NCBI GenBank assembly: GCA_043760555.1
Contig: JAYUOW010000246.1
Location: 1 to 31,117, forward strand
Direction of reading: 5' to 3'
DNA: 31,117 bases
DNA from: JANMDR01 sp043760555
Lineage (GTDB): Bacteria > Pseudomonadota > Gammaproteobacteria > Burkholderiales > Usitatibacteraceae
The position numbers were made by a program, and so were the translations under genes. Under the pieces are notes generated by a model that worked only from the letters and a program-made list of their open reading frames with translations, was not told the DNA's origin and searched no databases. This document shows positions 1 to 8,875 of this stretch, in pieces; position 1 is the first letter of the stretch, and each line of letters starts with the position of its first letter.

Positions 1-37
1 TGCCTGAAGACGCCCTAAAATAGGGCGTCTTCAGGCA
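1..37. repeat. 37-bp palindromic repeat, copy 1 (perfect)
   Basis: Perfect inverted repeat with two 17-nt arms, the left one TGCCTGAAGACGCCCTA, around a 3-nt AAA loop. It lies 9 bp beyond the stop codon of the minus-strand hydrolase gene, so its transcript could fold as a 3' stabiliser or terminator. The minus-strand bases past the stem are outside the window, so a T-tract cannot be checked. It is the best-preserved member of a family with six more copies in this window. Confidence 0.9.
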
Positions 38-46
38 TATTTTAAA

Positions 47-1183
47 TCAAACCCTAAAAACCTTCCCCGCCTGCGGCGCGTCAACTTCCACATAGCTCCC
101 ATCTGGCAATGATTCGCGCAGTGGCGCGTGGAGCACTGACCATTCGGGCAATACTTGGCCGCCGCTTGATAGCCATTCGAAAATGTACCAAGTTTGATTT
201 CGATCGGATAAAACTGGGGTGTGGCCGGTGTCGGGTACGTGCATGAGCGAGATGTTTTTGGTGCGCTGCATTTTTTCGATGGTGGCGGGCAACAGCGCGT
301 CTGAAAGTAGGCCGTGGATGACCATGATGGGGCAGCGAATTTTTGCCCATTTGTCCCATTGGGTTAGGTTGTCGGCGGCGTCATTCTTATAGGCTTGTAG
401 GGCGCGCACATCGTGCCGGTACACGCGACCGCCGTCCTCATCTGACCACTTGGTTTGGTGGAAGGTGATGTTAAAACGGATGGAATCGCTGATGGGGCCG
501 TCGTTTTTTTGACTCGCACCAATACGGCGGATTAGGTCGGATGGCTTGCGGAACACGTACATGCGGGCGAGGGTTTCGGAGCGGCGCTTGCGGCGTTTTT
601 TAGGTATAAATGGCCCGATGTCGTTGAGTATGAGTTGCTTGACTAGCTTTGGATGTTTGGCTGCTAACTCAATTGCCGCGCTACCGCCCAAGGATGAGCC
701 AAGTAACATTACCGGCGAACCGCCTAAATGGATAACGAGTTGGCGTATTTGTTCAACATACGTGCCTAATGAATAATCGCGCTCATCGGCCATCCAGCCC
801 GATCTGCCACGGCCTACCCAATCCATGCAAATAATTCGAAAATGGTCGTGCAGGTCTGATGCTAAATAATTAAAACGCATCGCGGAATTAGCCACGCCGC
901 CGCAGCACACTAAAACAGGTTTAGATTTATCGCCCCAGTCGGTGTAGGCCACTTGCACGGGATATTCTTTTTTGAGCCGTAGCGGTACGCCTTGCTGCAG
1001 CCGTGTTGGGTGCTGATAGTCAAAATAGCGCAGTGTGAACATGGCATGAAAACGGCCAGTCACGCGGCTGGCCATCTTCATATAATCGTGCCAATCTTCT
1101 AGCCGTGCGCGAGGCCCCGGGATTTCAGGCTCCCAATCGGGGCGCAGGTATTCTGGAAGATTATTGTCAGACTCAGGTCGCAT
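47..1183 (-). CDS. alpha/beta-fold hydrolase
   Basis: A 378-residue cytoplasmic hydrolase of the alpha/beta fold superfamily; the substrate is unknown. The nucleophile elbow is G162-S-S164-L-G166, the acid is probably D295 in the stretch HGLLSDALLP, and the histidine is H321 in DTGHTPV, so the catalytic triad looks complete. The core spans about residues 75-345. A roughly 70-residue N-terminal lead and a 40-residue tail extend beyond it, making it longer than a minimal family member. There is no signal peptide. It follows the Ser/Thr kinase gene on the same strand with a 100-bp gap, so co-transcription is possible. No clear Shine-Dalgarno precedes the ATG. It could be an esterase, a haloalkane dehalogenase-like enzyme or a lactonase; the sequence does not decide. 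Confidence 0.9.
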   Translation of the reverse strand: MRPESDNNLPEYLRPDWEPEIPGPRARLEDWHDYMKMASRVTGRFHAMFTLRYFDYQHPTRLQQGVPLRLKKEYPVQVAYTDWGDKSKPVLVCCGGVANSAMRFNYLASDLHDHFRIICMDWVGRGRSGWMADERDYSLGTYVEQIRQLVIHLGGSPVMLLGSSLGGSAAIELAAKHPKLVKQLILNDIGPFIPKKRRKRRSETLARMYVFRKPSDLIRRIGASQKNDGPISDSIRFNITFHQTKWSDEDGGRVYRHDVRALQAYKNDAADNLTQWDKWAKIRCPIMVIHGLLSDALLPATIEKMQRTKNISLMHVPDTGHTPVLSDRNQTWYIFEWLSSGGQVLPEWSVLHAPLRESLPDGSYVEVDAPQAGKVFRV

Positions 1184-1283
1184 AGCGCAATGATACGGTA
1201 ATCAAGCAACAGTTTAAAGTCAACGTGTTGCAAATTCACCCGCACTTAACACCCAATCACCGTATAAACGGCCTATTACGGGG

Positions 1284-3920
1284 CTAACGCGCTTTTCTAC
1301 CCTTACCTTCACGCTCGCGTTCACGCTGTCTTAACACGTCAATTAGGACATTGAAAGTGCGCGCCAGTTGACCAACCTCATCCTGATTGCGCACCGTGAC
1401 GTGGGCGTTGTCATAATCACCGTTCTTGAGTGAGTCGGCGGCGGCGGTGAGTTCTTGGATTGGCTTGACGATCGTGCGGGCGAAGATAAGTGCCAACACT
1501 AAAAAGATCAGTCCGACTAAAAGCACGCTGTAAAGTACGTTTTGAAATAGCGTTTTCAGCGGTGCTTCAAAGGTCTCGCGGGTTTCGGTCATGCCGACTA
1601 CCCAGTTGTGCCCTGGTACTGGCGCAAAACCCGCGATTTCATTGGCTTTTGAGACGGGCGAGTAGTAAGAAACATTGCCACGTTCTTTTGTGCCGATCAT
1701 TGCCTTAGCTAGTTCCGGCAAGTTAAGCGCGCTGATATTGGGGCGACGGAAGCGCTGATCGGCCACGATTTCTTTTACCTTTTGCTCAGATAATACGACC
1801 AAGCTTGAATACAAAAGGTCGGTTTTTGGATGGTGAATTACCACGCCATCAGCATCAATCAAAATTGGCGTGCGCTGATCGGCACCTTGTGTTTCAGCCA
1901 AAATTTTGGATACCGATGAACCCAAAATACGCAACACCACAGCACCAATAATTTTCTGTTCCGTGTTGTAAACAGGGTTGGAGTAGAAAATACCTGCTTG
2001 TCCGGCCACAGCACCCACTGAGATGCCGGACGTAAATTGCTTACCTTCCATTGCCGCTTTAAAGTATTCGCGGAATTTAAAGTTTCTACCGATTACCGCA
2101 GGGTCGTTTGACGATAAAGCGTTGCCTTCGGTGTCCATCACTAATACTAGCTGCACGTCCTTATTGGCTTTAACCAGACCTTCAAGCTTAGACTTAATAT
2201 CAGTCTTACCCTTCTCTGTCGGCGCGGACAAAAACGCGACAAAATCATCATCTGACCCTAAGTAATTGGCTAAGCTTTTGCTATCGCCCAATAGCTGCGA
2301 CACACGTCCTGCTGTGCTGTGCGCCAATTGTTCAAGGTTTTTTAATTCGGCCTTGCTCACGATTTCAATCGTATTTTGGCTGTTGTAAAACGCAGTAATA
2401 ATCATTGGCAAAAGAGCGGTGACCATCATGGCGATGGTCATTTTTAAAGCGATTGGCCACGAGGCTGGGCTGAATACGCTGCGGAAGAACTTACCGATTT
2501 TCGTTTTCAACAAACCTGGGCGACGTAGCAATTCAGCCGCTGTAAAGCTACCGGTTGAATCAAAATCATCGCCTGCGCGTAAGGCTTCGGCCAACTGCAG
2601 GCTTGAGGCATGCGCTGCAAATAACGCGGTGCGGAAATCCGCAATGTTTTGAGGGCGTGCAGCAGGGTCAACGCGCAGTGACCAATCGATCGCTTTTAAA
2701 AATTCTGGGCTGTAACGGCCTAAACAGGTGTCTTCAGCTAATGGCAGCGGGTCCACGCGACCTGCTCGCTGTAAGGAATCAACTGGTTTTTTGCCGGTGA
2801 TAAACCAAAATAGGGTGGCGCCCATCGCGTAAATATCGGTCCAAGGGCCTTGATTATCGGTGCCTTGGCATTGCTCAATGGGGCCGTAACCGGGGGTGAA
2901 GACGCCGACTGCGGCAGCACTACCTAACGCTGTTTGTGAGGCCGCACCGAAGTCGAGCAATACTAAGCTGCCGTCTTCGTCGCGCACATAAATATTGTCA
3001 GGTTTGATATCGCGATGCAAGAAACCGTTTTCGTGCATCACCGATAAACCGTCTAGCAACGGGAACAATAAATTTAATAAATCCGCTTCTGGCGTATCAG
3101 GATGGTTCTTGCGCCATACCTTTAATGACTGGCCGCGTTCGTACTCCAACACCATGTATGCAGTGTTGTGCTGTTCAAAAAATCGTGCCACGCGCACGAT
3201 GTTAGGATGCTTGAAGGTGGCCAAAGTACGGGCTTCTACAAGGAAGTTCTCTAGCCCCGTGTTGTACATTTCGGTGTCGTCAGCCGTTTTGGCTGACACC
3301 GTGCGATCAGTTGATCGTTTCGCAAAATCTTCTGGCAAATATTCTTTAATCGCGAATTTAGAATTTAAATTAACGTCGGTGGCTAAGTAAGTAATACCAA
3401 AACCTCCCTGCCCCAACACCGCGTCAATGCGGTATTCCATTAGCCGAAAACCCGACGGCAACGCGATGTTTTCAGCCTGTTCAAAGGCTGGGGTGTAAGC
3501 GCCCTCTGGCTTGGTCGGGTCGCGCGGTAAGTCGTTGAGCATTACCGTGTGTTGGTTTTTTGCGCCTGCTGCACCGGATGCGCCGCGCGTTGGCATGTGC
3601 TGTGTTGCGAAATTGGTGACGGTTTTATCGGATGGGCCGCTGCCAGCTGGCTGGTCAATGCGTTGGGTATTGGTTTTAGTCACGATAGTGACGGTTTTGT
3701 CGCGCGGATCGCGTTCGTACGCAGCCGGCGCGTTGTAGGTAGGCGCAGGTGCCGCGTTGGCTTCAGCGGCTTGTCGCATTTTATGCAGGGGCGAATTCTT
3801 GTCGAAGACGGTGCGCTCTGGATCGGTATCTGCGGATTTACGATGGGCAATCGATGCCGGATCAAACACCGTCTTATCAGCGCTTTGATCGTTATTATTT
3901 TCGCCAATTTTGTCGTTCAT
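1284..3920 (-). CDS. Membrane Ser/Thr protein kinase with Cache sensor and C-terminal HAMP
   Basis: An 878-residue Hanks-type kinase. Residues 1-140 are low complexity and contain five Thr-Val motifs (T17, T37, T76, T100, T125; DKTVFD, ERTVFD, DKTVT twice, QHTV). The kinase domain is about 150-425: glycine loop GQGGFG at 160-165, lysine K182, catalytic loop HRDIKPDN from H292, and DFG at D313, so all catalytic residues are present. A membrane helix (about 480-502), a periplasmic double-Cache-like region (about 503-780), a second helix (783-804) and a HAMP domain (803-857) follow, ending in a basic tail. The order is odd: the kinase precedes the sensor and nothing follows the HAMP. The start is supported by AGAGGG upstream of the ATG. 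Kinase identity is sure; the ligand and targets are unknown. The Thr-Val motifs are plausible autophosphorylation sites for an FHA partner such as the one encoded at 8874-9752, by inference only. Confidence 0.95.
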   Translation of the reverse strand: MNDKIGENNNDQSADKTVFDPASIAHRKSADTDPERTVFDKNSPLHKMRQAAEANAAPAPTYNAPAAYERDPRDKTVTIVTKTNTQRIDQPAGSGPSDKTVTNFATQHMPTRGASGAAGAKNQHTVMLNDLPRDPTKPEGAYTPAFEQAENIALPSGFRLMEYRIDAVLGQGGFGITYLATDVNLNSKFAIKEYLPEDFAKRSTDRTVSAKTADDTEMYNTGLENFLVEARTLATFKHPNIVRVARFFEQHNTAYMVLEYERGQSLKVWRKNHPDTPEADLLNLLFPLLDGLSVMHENGFLHRDIKPDNIYVRDEDGSLVLLDFGAASQTALGSAAAVGVFTPGYGPIEQCQGTDNQGPWTDIYAMGATLFWFITGKKPVDSLQRAGRVDPLPLAEDTCLGRYSPEFLKAIDWSLRVDPAARPQNIADFRTALFAAHASSLQLAEALRAGDDFDSTGSFTAAELLRRPGLLKTKIGKFFRSVFSPASWPIALKMTIAMMVTALLPMIITAFYNSQNTIEIVSKAELKNLEQLAHSTAGRVSQLLGDSKSLANYLGSDDDFVAFLSAPTEKGKTDIKSKLEGLVKANKDVQLVLVMDTEGNALSSNDPAVIGRNFKFREYFKAAMEGKQFTSGISVGAVAGQAGIFYSNPVYNTEQKIIGAVVLRILGSSVSKILAETQGADQRTPILIDADGVVIHHPKTDLLYSSLVVLSEQKVKEIVADQRFRRPNISALNLPELAKAMIGTKERGNVSYYSPVSKANEIAGFAPVPGHNWVVGMTETRETFEAPLKTLFQNVLYSVLLVGLIFLVLALIFARTIVKPIQELTAAADSLKNGDYDNAHVTVRNQDEVGQLARTFNVLIDVLRQREREREGKGRKAR

Positions 3921-4405
3921 TTGACCCTCTTTAATTCAGGCTAGTGGAGTGGTGGTGTTAACAATTGCTAAGTTTGGCACGATTGGTGTGGCTAGGTATT
4001 GTCCTGATTTCGATCGACCGACGCATTTTTCAGCTTCAGTGACATATGAATTTTTGTACCGTGCATGTAGCTTGCGTACGTTAACACATTCGCATTTCTG
4101 AATAAAGGTGGGCGATCGCTATTGTGTGGCTGGGGTGACGTATTGCGCAGATTATTAAGCAAAATCCACGAAATCCACGATTAAGCCTTCAAAAATTAGC
4201 TTAAGTATGCGCTGCAAGGCCTTGAAAATGCATCACTAAATGCATTACCAAACGCTGTGTGCGCAAACAACGTCGCACCCCAAGAGCGTATCCTGAAACA
4301 AATCGTCATGCTAAACTTATAGTAGATAGTGATGAAAGAATGACCGTAATAGAATCTCATCACGAAAAATCATAAACTGCTTTTGGATGTGTCCCTAATA
4401 TTTAA
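3921..4405. other. 485-bp divergent intergenic region, kinase / Cache operon
   Basis: This gap separates the minus-strand kinase from the plus-strand sensor operon and must hold both promoters. No convincing -35/-10 pair could be picked by eye. It contains a small direct repeat of AAATCCACGA near 4160-4180. No ORF, RNA gene or copy of the 37-bp repeat was seen. It is AT-richer than the flanking genes. Confidence 0.5.
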
Positions 4406-5290
4406 ATGAGATCAACGCGCGCCCGATTTATTGTTGTGGCTTTGCTGGTGTGTTTTTTTGCCATCGCCATGGCCACATTTTTGAATTACTTCAAATACCG
4501 CTCTACGGTAGCTGAAGTGGTGAAAACGCGCGTTTTATATGTGGCCGATGGAGTGGAGGATAACGTAGCCGCTGCTTTAGCCCTTGGATTACCGTTTGCC
4601 GAAATGCCGACGGTGCAGGCGCTGATTGAGCGAGAGCGCACGACCGACAGCTTAATTGCCGGTATTGAGCTATTTGATCCCGCTGGACAAGTTATTTATG
4701 CCACCGATAAAGCCAAAATCGGCAAACAAGTAGCTGTTGATTGGCTTACCGATGCCGCACAAAAACGTCGCGATCGCGGTCGTCCGGCGTCCTGGACTAC
4801 CACCGAAAATGATGAGCAAGTAGTCGCTGTCGTATTGCGTAATAACTTCGACCTTACCGTTGGGTATCTGACCTTGCGCTACCCGCAGCAATACGTCGAC
4901 GCCGCATCCCAAAAAATGGGCTGGGAGCTGATTAAAATTGCTGTTTTGGTGTTTTTGGCTTGCGCTATTTTGAGCGTGCTGTTGCTTACTTTAATTATTC
5001 GCCGATTTGAAAGAGACATGGAGAGCCTGGCCGAGACATTGCAAGAAGCCGGTGCGCCGATCGTGGTTGATCCGTCCGCAGAGCTCCCTGAAGGCATTAG
5101 CGAAAGTTTGGATGAATATAATTCGCAGGTACAGTCGGCGCAAAATCAGATCAATGTTGTTCGAAAGCACTTGCGCGCAGCGATGGCAGTGCCCGCAGAG
5201 GCAGAAACTGGATCGGATGCCGCGTTTGAAGCAACACTCAAATTAACGCCCGTAGCTGCTGACCCAGATAAGTCGCAACCCCAAATTTAA
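4406..5290 (+). CDS. Membrane protein with a periplasmic Cache-like domain
   Basis: A 294-residue protein with two membrane helices (about 7-27 and 174-198) enclosing a periplasmic region of about 145 residues. That region contains the pattern IAGIELFDPAGQVIYAT...IGKQV, typical of PAS-like Cache sensor folds. After helix 2 comes RRFERDMESLAETLQEAG, which resembles the start of a HAMP or signalling helix. A coiled-coil-prone segment (about 230-262) and a low-complexity tail follow. There is no kinase, cyclase or methyl-accepting output domain, so it probably works through a partner. It is the first gene of a three-gene operon, 45 bp before the Cache-MFS fusion that shares its layout. The start has no clear ribosome-binding site. 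The sensory role is inferred; the ligand is unknown. Confidence 0.75.
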   Translation: MRSTRARFIVVALLVCFFAIAMATFLNYFKYRSTVAEVVKTRVLYVADGVEDNVAAALALGLPFAEMPTVQALIERERTTDSLIAGIELFDPAGQVIYATDKAKIGKQVAVDWLTDAAQKRRDRGRPASWTTTENDEQVVAVVLRNNFDLTVGYLTLRYPQQYVDAASQKMGWELIKIAVLVFLACAILSVLLLTLIIRRFERDMESLAETLQEAGAPIVVDPSAELPEGISESLDEYNSQVQSAQNQINVVRKHLRAAMAVPAEAETGSDAAFEATLKLTPVAADPDKSQPQI

Positions 5291-5335
5291 CTTTAACCGT
5301 TTCCCCAACGTCGACACTTTAAAGACCACATAGCG

Positions 5336-7465
5336 ATGGATGCAAAATATCTAAAACGTATTTATTGGCGCATTACCGGTGCGGTAATGGTCATTATTGC
5401 GCTTGGGCTCGTGGTAAGTTCGTATTTTGCTGGGCAGGCGTTTGAGCGTGAAGTGATCCCCGAAATTGGTAAAAAAGCGGTTACCGTTGGCGCTTCGTTG
5501 CGTAATCTGGTTGAGCGCGCGATGGTTGAATACAAACTAAGCTTTGAGTCGCTCTATGGTGTGGACGAAGCCTTGGCACAAGTGGTCAGTGAGAACGCAG
5601 AGTTTGCCTCTATCGCGTTAGTCGATCCTGATGGGCAAGTACGATTTAAAGGCGGAAGTTTGCCACTAGGCATGGCAGATTATGCGCAGTCATTTGCTAA
5701 AAACAGCAGTAAAGCTGTTGCGGGTACCAGCGAAGGTGTCATTGTTGGTGGTCAATACGTTGTCGCTATTCCGGTGATCGCCAAGGGAACAACAACCAGA
5801 GTTGGCACGTTGCATATTGGCGTTGAAGATAAGTTCGTTAAAAAAATAATGCTTGAGCTACTGCTCGATGTTTTGGTTATTTTTGTAGTGGCCTTATTTT
5901 TCACTCTTGAGCTATTGAATTTTACGGCGGGTGCAAGGCTAGAAGCCGGATTACAGGGGCTTTCCGAGCAAATTGATCGCGTAAAGCAAGGCGATTTTTC
6001 TACCTCCACTGATGTGGCAAAAACGGCCAAAGGCGAATCCGAAATTGATAGGGTGCTAGCGCGCATCCAACACGCCGTGAAGTCGCTTAACGAGCAATAT
6101 CAAGACGTCACGAAAGCCTTGCATGCGCGTATGCAAGGGTCTGGTGTGTTTGAGAAAAAGCGCCTTATTGATTCTGTTGCTGCGTGGGATGCGTTGCGCA
6201 AGAGCTATAAATTTGGTAGCCGTCACACCCCTGAAAATAAGCCTATCGAAGTCGGGGCGCTAAATCGTATTCGCGCCCCGTTGTTCGCGTTTATTTTGGC
6301 TGAAGAACTTACCCGCTCGTTTTTGCCGTCCTATATTAAAAACTTATTGGTGCCTATAGCGGGCGTTTCGCCGCAAATTATTATCAGCTTGCCGATTGTT
6401 TTGTTTATGTTGATCGTAGCGATCGGTCAGCCTTACTTGGGCGGTTGGAGCGAACGCATTGGTCGACGCCGCACCATGATTATTGGCGCGTCGGTTGCCA
6501 GTTTGGGCTTTGCTGCCACTGCATTTGCTTACGGCTTATACGATTTGCTGCTTTGGCGTAGTCTCTGCGCGATAGGTTACGCGATGGTGTTTGTAGCGGC
6601 GCAAGGCTATGTGCTAGACCACAGCGGGCCAAAAGATCGCGCTCGTGGCTTTGCCTTGTTTGTAGGGGCAATTATGGTGGCTACCGTATGTGGGCCTGCT
6701 ACCGGCGGTATTTTGGCGGACAACATTGGCTCACGGTATACGTTTTTGCTGGCAGCACTTATTTGTGTTTTGTCGGTACTTACTATTAGACAATTGCCGG
6801 ATGACCCAGCGAAGCGCGGCGCCAACTTGCGCGATACGCGGGTGCCAACCCTGCGGGAAATTGGGTCTTTGTGCCTAAACCGCCGTTTCATGGTGTTGAC
6901 TGGTTTAGCCGCAATTCCCGCCAAAATTGTGCTGACTGGCTTTTGCTTCTACTTGGTTCCGCTCTACATTCTCTCGCTGGGTAGCACGCAAGCGATGGCG
7001 GGGCGGATGTTGTTGGTTTATGCCGTCATCATGGTCATTTTGGTGCCGGTTGCAGCAGGGTTTTCGGATGCGGGTGCAAAGCGCGAACGATTTGTTGCCC
7101 TCGGGTTAGTTGTTTCTGGGCTGGGCGGCTTGGGGCTATTGGCGACCGGAAATGTATTGTTAGTGTTTGTCGTCGTTATATTCTTGGGTTTAGGGCAAGC
7201 GATTTCCATCGCCTCACAGGGCGCACTTGTTGAGGACTTATGTGGGCCGGAAATTGCCAAATATGGGCGCGATACGGTCTATGGCGTGTATAGGTTGCTC
7301 GAACGGATGGGCAACGCGGTAGGCCCGTTGCTGGCCAGCGTATTGGTTATTTACTTTAATTACCAAGGAGCCTTTGTGGCCATTAGCGCGTTGGTGCTGG
7401 TGTGCGGCATATTGTTTGCCATCGCGACTCTTTTTAACGGCAAAACAGCAGTGGCGGAAACATGA
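5336..7465 (+). CDS. Cache-HAMP-MFS transporter fusion protein
   Basis: A 709-residue protein joining a receptor-like front to a transporter. Helix 1 (13-33), a periplasmic Cache-like region (34-168, with FASIALVDPDGQVRFKGG), helix 2 (170-194) and a HAMP-like segment (195-255) form the sensor half. After a 50-residue linker come about 12 hydrophobic helices from residue 310 to 700. These include the MFS loop 2-3 motif A (GGWSERIGRRR, 389-399) and a GPATGG motif (483-488) in helix 5 resembling motif C. The MFS half is full length, so this is an added domain rather than a truncation. The stop overlaps the next start (ATGA), indicating translational coupling with the binding protein. The transported substrate is unknown; the Cache part may gate transport or the MFS part may itself serve as receptor. 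Confidence 0.85.
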   Translation: MDAKYLKRIYWRITGAVMVIIALGLVVSSYFAGQAFEREVIPEIGKKAVTVGASLRNLVERAMVEYKLSFESLYGVDEALAQVVSENAEFASIALVDPDGQVRFKGGSLPLGMADYAQSFAKNSSKAVAGTSEGVIVGGQYVVAIPVIAKGTTTRVGTLHIGVEDKFVKKIMLELLLDVLVIFVVALFFTLELLNFTAGARLEAGLQGLSEQIDRVKQGDFSTSTDVAKTAKGESEIDRVLARIQHAVKSLNEQYQDVTKALHARMQGSGVFEKKRLIDSVAAWDALRKSYKFGSRHTPENKPIEVGALNRIRAPLFAFILAEELTRSFLPSYIKNLLVPIAGVSPQIIISLPIVLFMLIVAIGQPYLGGWSERIGRRRTMIIGASVASLGFAATAFAYGLYDLLLWRSLCAIGYAMVFVAAQGYVLDHSGPKDRARGFALFVGAIMVATVCGPATGGILADNIGSRYTFLLAALICVLSVLTIRQLPDDPAKRGANLRDTRVPTLREIGSLCLNRRFMVLTGLAAIPAKIVLTGFCFYLVPLYILSLGSTQAMAGRMLLVYAVIMVILVPVAAGFSDAGAKRERFVALGLVVSGLGGLGLLATGNVLLVFVVVIFLGLGQAISIASQGALVEDLCGPEIAKYGRDTVYGVYRLLERMGNAVGPLLASVLVIYFNYQGAFVAISALVLVCGILFAIATLFNGKTAVAET

Positions 7466-8778
7466 TGAAACAGCCAATTATGTTAATTTCAAAATTGAGC
7501 ACAAATGCGATTCTGTCGTTAGTTGGAATGCTGGTGTTCGCCTTGTTATTGATCGTGCCAAGCGCTGCGAATGCACAAGCCGGCGCTGGCGCTGGCACCC
7601 AAAAAAAACCATACCGCATCTATTCCATCACGTTTCGAGGCAAAACTCCGGTTGAAAAAGGGTTTAAAGATTATTTTGCGACGCGCCGGATTCCCGTAGA
7701 AATAATCGAGCGAGATATTGCTCGGGATAACACCAAAATTCCAGCCTTGTTAGAGGAGATTCGGCGCATCAAACCGGACCTTATTTACACTTGGGGAACG
7801 TCGGTAACCCTTGGCGTTGTGGGCAATGTCGATACTGCAAAGGATAGTGCATTTATCAGCGATATTCCTGTGGTGTTCACTTTAGTGGCCGCACCGGTAT
7901 CCGCAAAAATTACGCCAACGCTTGCGAGCTCAGGCAGAAATGTAACTGGCGTCTATCACGTTGCAGCCACGGAAACGCAAGTGCGGGCAATGGCGAGTTA
8001 CCGACCCTTTAAAACAATGGGTGTGCTCTACACTTCGAGTGAGCGTAATTCAGTTGTTACCGTAGAGGAGTTGCGTAGCATCGCCAAGCGCATGAACTTT
8101 ACTTTGGTGGAGCGCAAATTTGCGTTGGACGCTGCGCAAAAACCAACGCCTGACGGTGCGGCTGACTTAATTCGCGAAATGAAAAAAGAAAACGTCGACT
8201 GGCTCTATCTGCCCCCAGACTCATTTTTAGGGACGCAGGCCAAAGCCGTTATTATTCCGACAGCAACGGAGATTGGTTTGCCCACCTTCGCTTCCACCGA
8301 ACAATTGATGGAGGCCGGTGCGCTTGCGGGCTTGGTCAGTAAGTACTACAACATTGGCCAGTTCACGGCCTATAAAGCTGAGCAAATTTTAACGGGCAAA
8401 AAAACAGCTCAGCAAATCCCGATTGAAACGCTCACGCGATTTTCGTTTCAAGTGCAAATGGATGAGGCTGCAAAGTTAAAGCTTTACCCACCGTTAAGTA
8501 TGTTTAATTATGCCGAATTTATCGTGCCTCCGCCTCCCCCACCCGCACTTGAACCAGCTGTAGTTGCCCTAAATGCGGGCATCGCCAGAGCAAATGGCAC
8601 GCTAGTGCCTGCAGCTGTGACGAAAGCGGCTGCTCCGGCAGTCGGTGCTAGCGGTGCAACAAAAGCGGCTACGGCAATACCAGCCGCTGGCGCACCGAAA
8701 GCAACTGCAGCCTCTACCGCAGCTAAACCTGCCGTCGGCACCAAGGCTGAACCCGTAAAAATACCCGCTAAAAATTAG
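7462..8778 (+). CDS. Exported substrate-binding protein (ABC_sub_bind type), orphan
   Basis: A 438-residue periplasmic binding protein. The N-terminus is a signal peptide with a hydrophobic core at about 17-33 and probable cleavage after A38 (ANA|QA). Residues 48-350 match the two-lobed ABC_sub_bind/TrpX-like type: IYSITFRGKTPVEKGFKDYF, IKPDLIYTWGTSVT, IPVVFTLVAAPV, GRNVTGVYH, PTFASTEQLMEAGALAG. The last 85 residues are a Pro run followed by an Ala/Pro/Lys-rich, probably disordered tail not expected in the family. No ABC permease or ATPase gene is next to it. It overlaps the Cache-MFS gene by 4 bp, and an alternative ATG at 7465 lies directly on that stop. I infer that it delivers ligand to the Cache domains or the MFS protein. 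The ligand is unknown. Confidence 0.88.
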   Translation: MMKQPIMLISKLSTNAILSLVGMLVFALLLIVPSAANAQAGAGAGTQKKPYRIYSITFRGKTPVEKGFKDYFATRRIPVEIIERDIARDNTKIPALLEEIRRIKPDLIYTWGTSVTLGVVGNVDTAKDSAFISDIPVVFTLVAAPVSAKITPTLASSGRNVTGVYHVAATETQVRAMASYRPFKTMGVLYTSSERNSVVTVEELRSIAKRMNFTLVERKFALDAAQKPTPDGAADLIREMKKENVDWLYLPPDSFLGTQAKAVIIPTATEIGLPTFASTEQLMEAGALAGLVSKYYNIGQFTAYKAEQILTGKKTAQQIPIETLTRFSFQVQMDEAAKLKLYPPLSMFNYAEFIVPPPPPPALEPAVVALNAGIARANGTLVPAAVTKAAAPAVGASGATKAATAIPAAGAPKATAASTAAKPAVGTKAEPVKIPAKN

Positions 8779-8875
8779 CGCGCGTGTTTGCGTAGAAGTA
8801 GAAACGTATTGGTTTGCGGAACGCAAAATGAAAGTGAAGTTACCGGCAAATGAACCGCCGCTGCGCCAGCGTTTT
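8779..8875. terminator. Convergent intergenic region with two short hairpins
   Basis: This spacer sits between the converging binding-protein and cyclase genes. TTTGCG-GAA-CGCAAA (8813-8827) and CGCTG-CGC-CAGCG followed by TTTT (8859-8875) can each form a small stem. Either could end the plus-strand operon, but both stems are short and the T-tract is weak, so the terminator call is tentative. Confidence 0.25.

Noticed and set aside
2995..3390. 131-codon plus-strand open frame within the kinase gene
   Set aside because: It is antisense to conserved kinase motifs and has no protein-family features.
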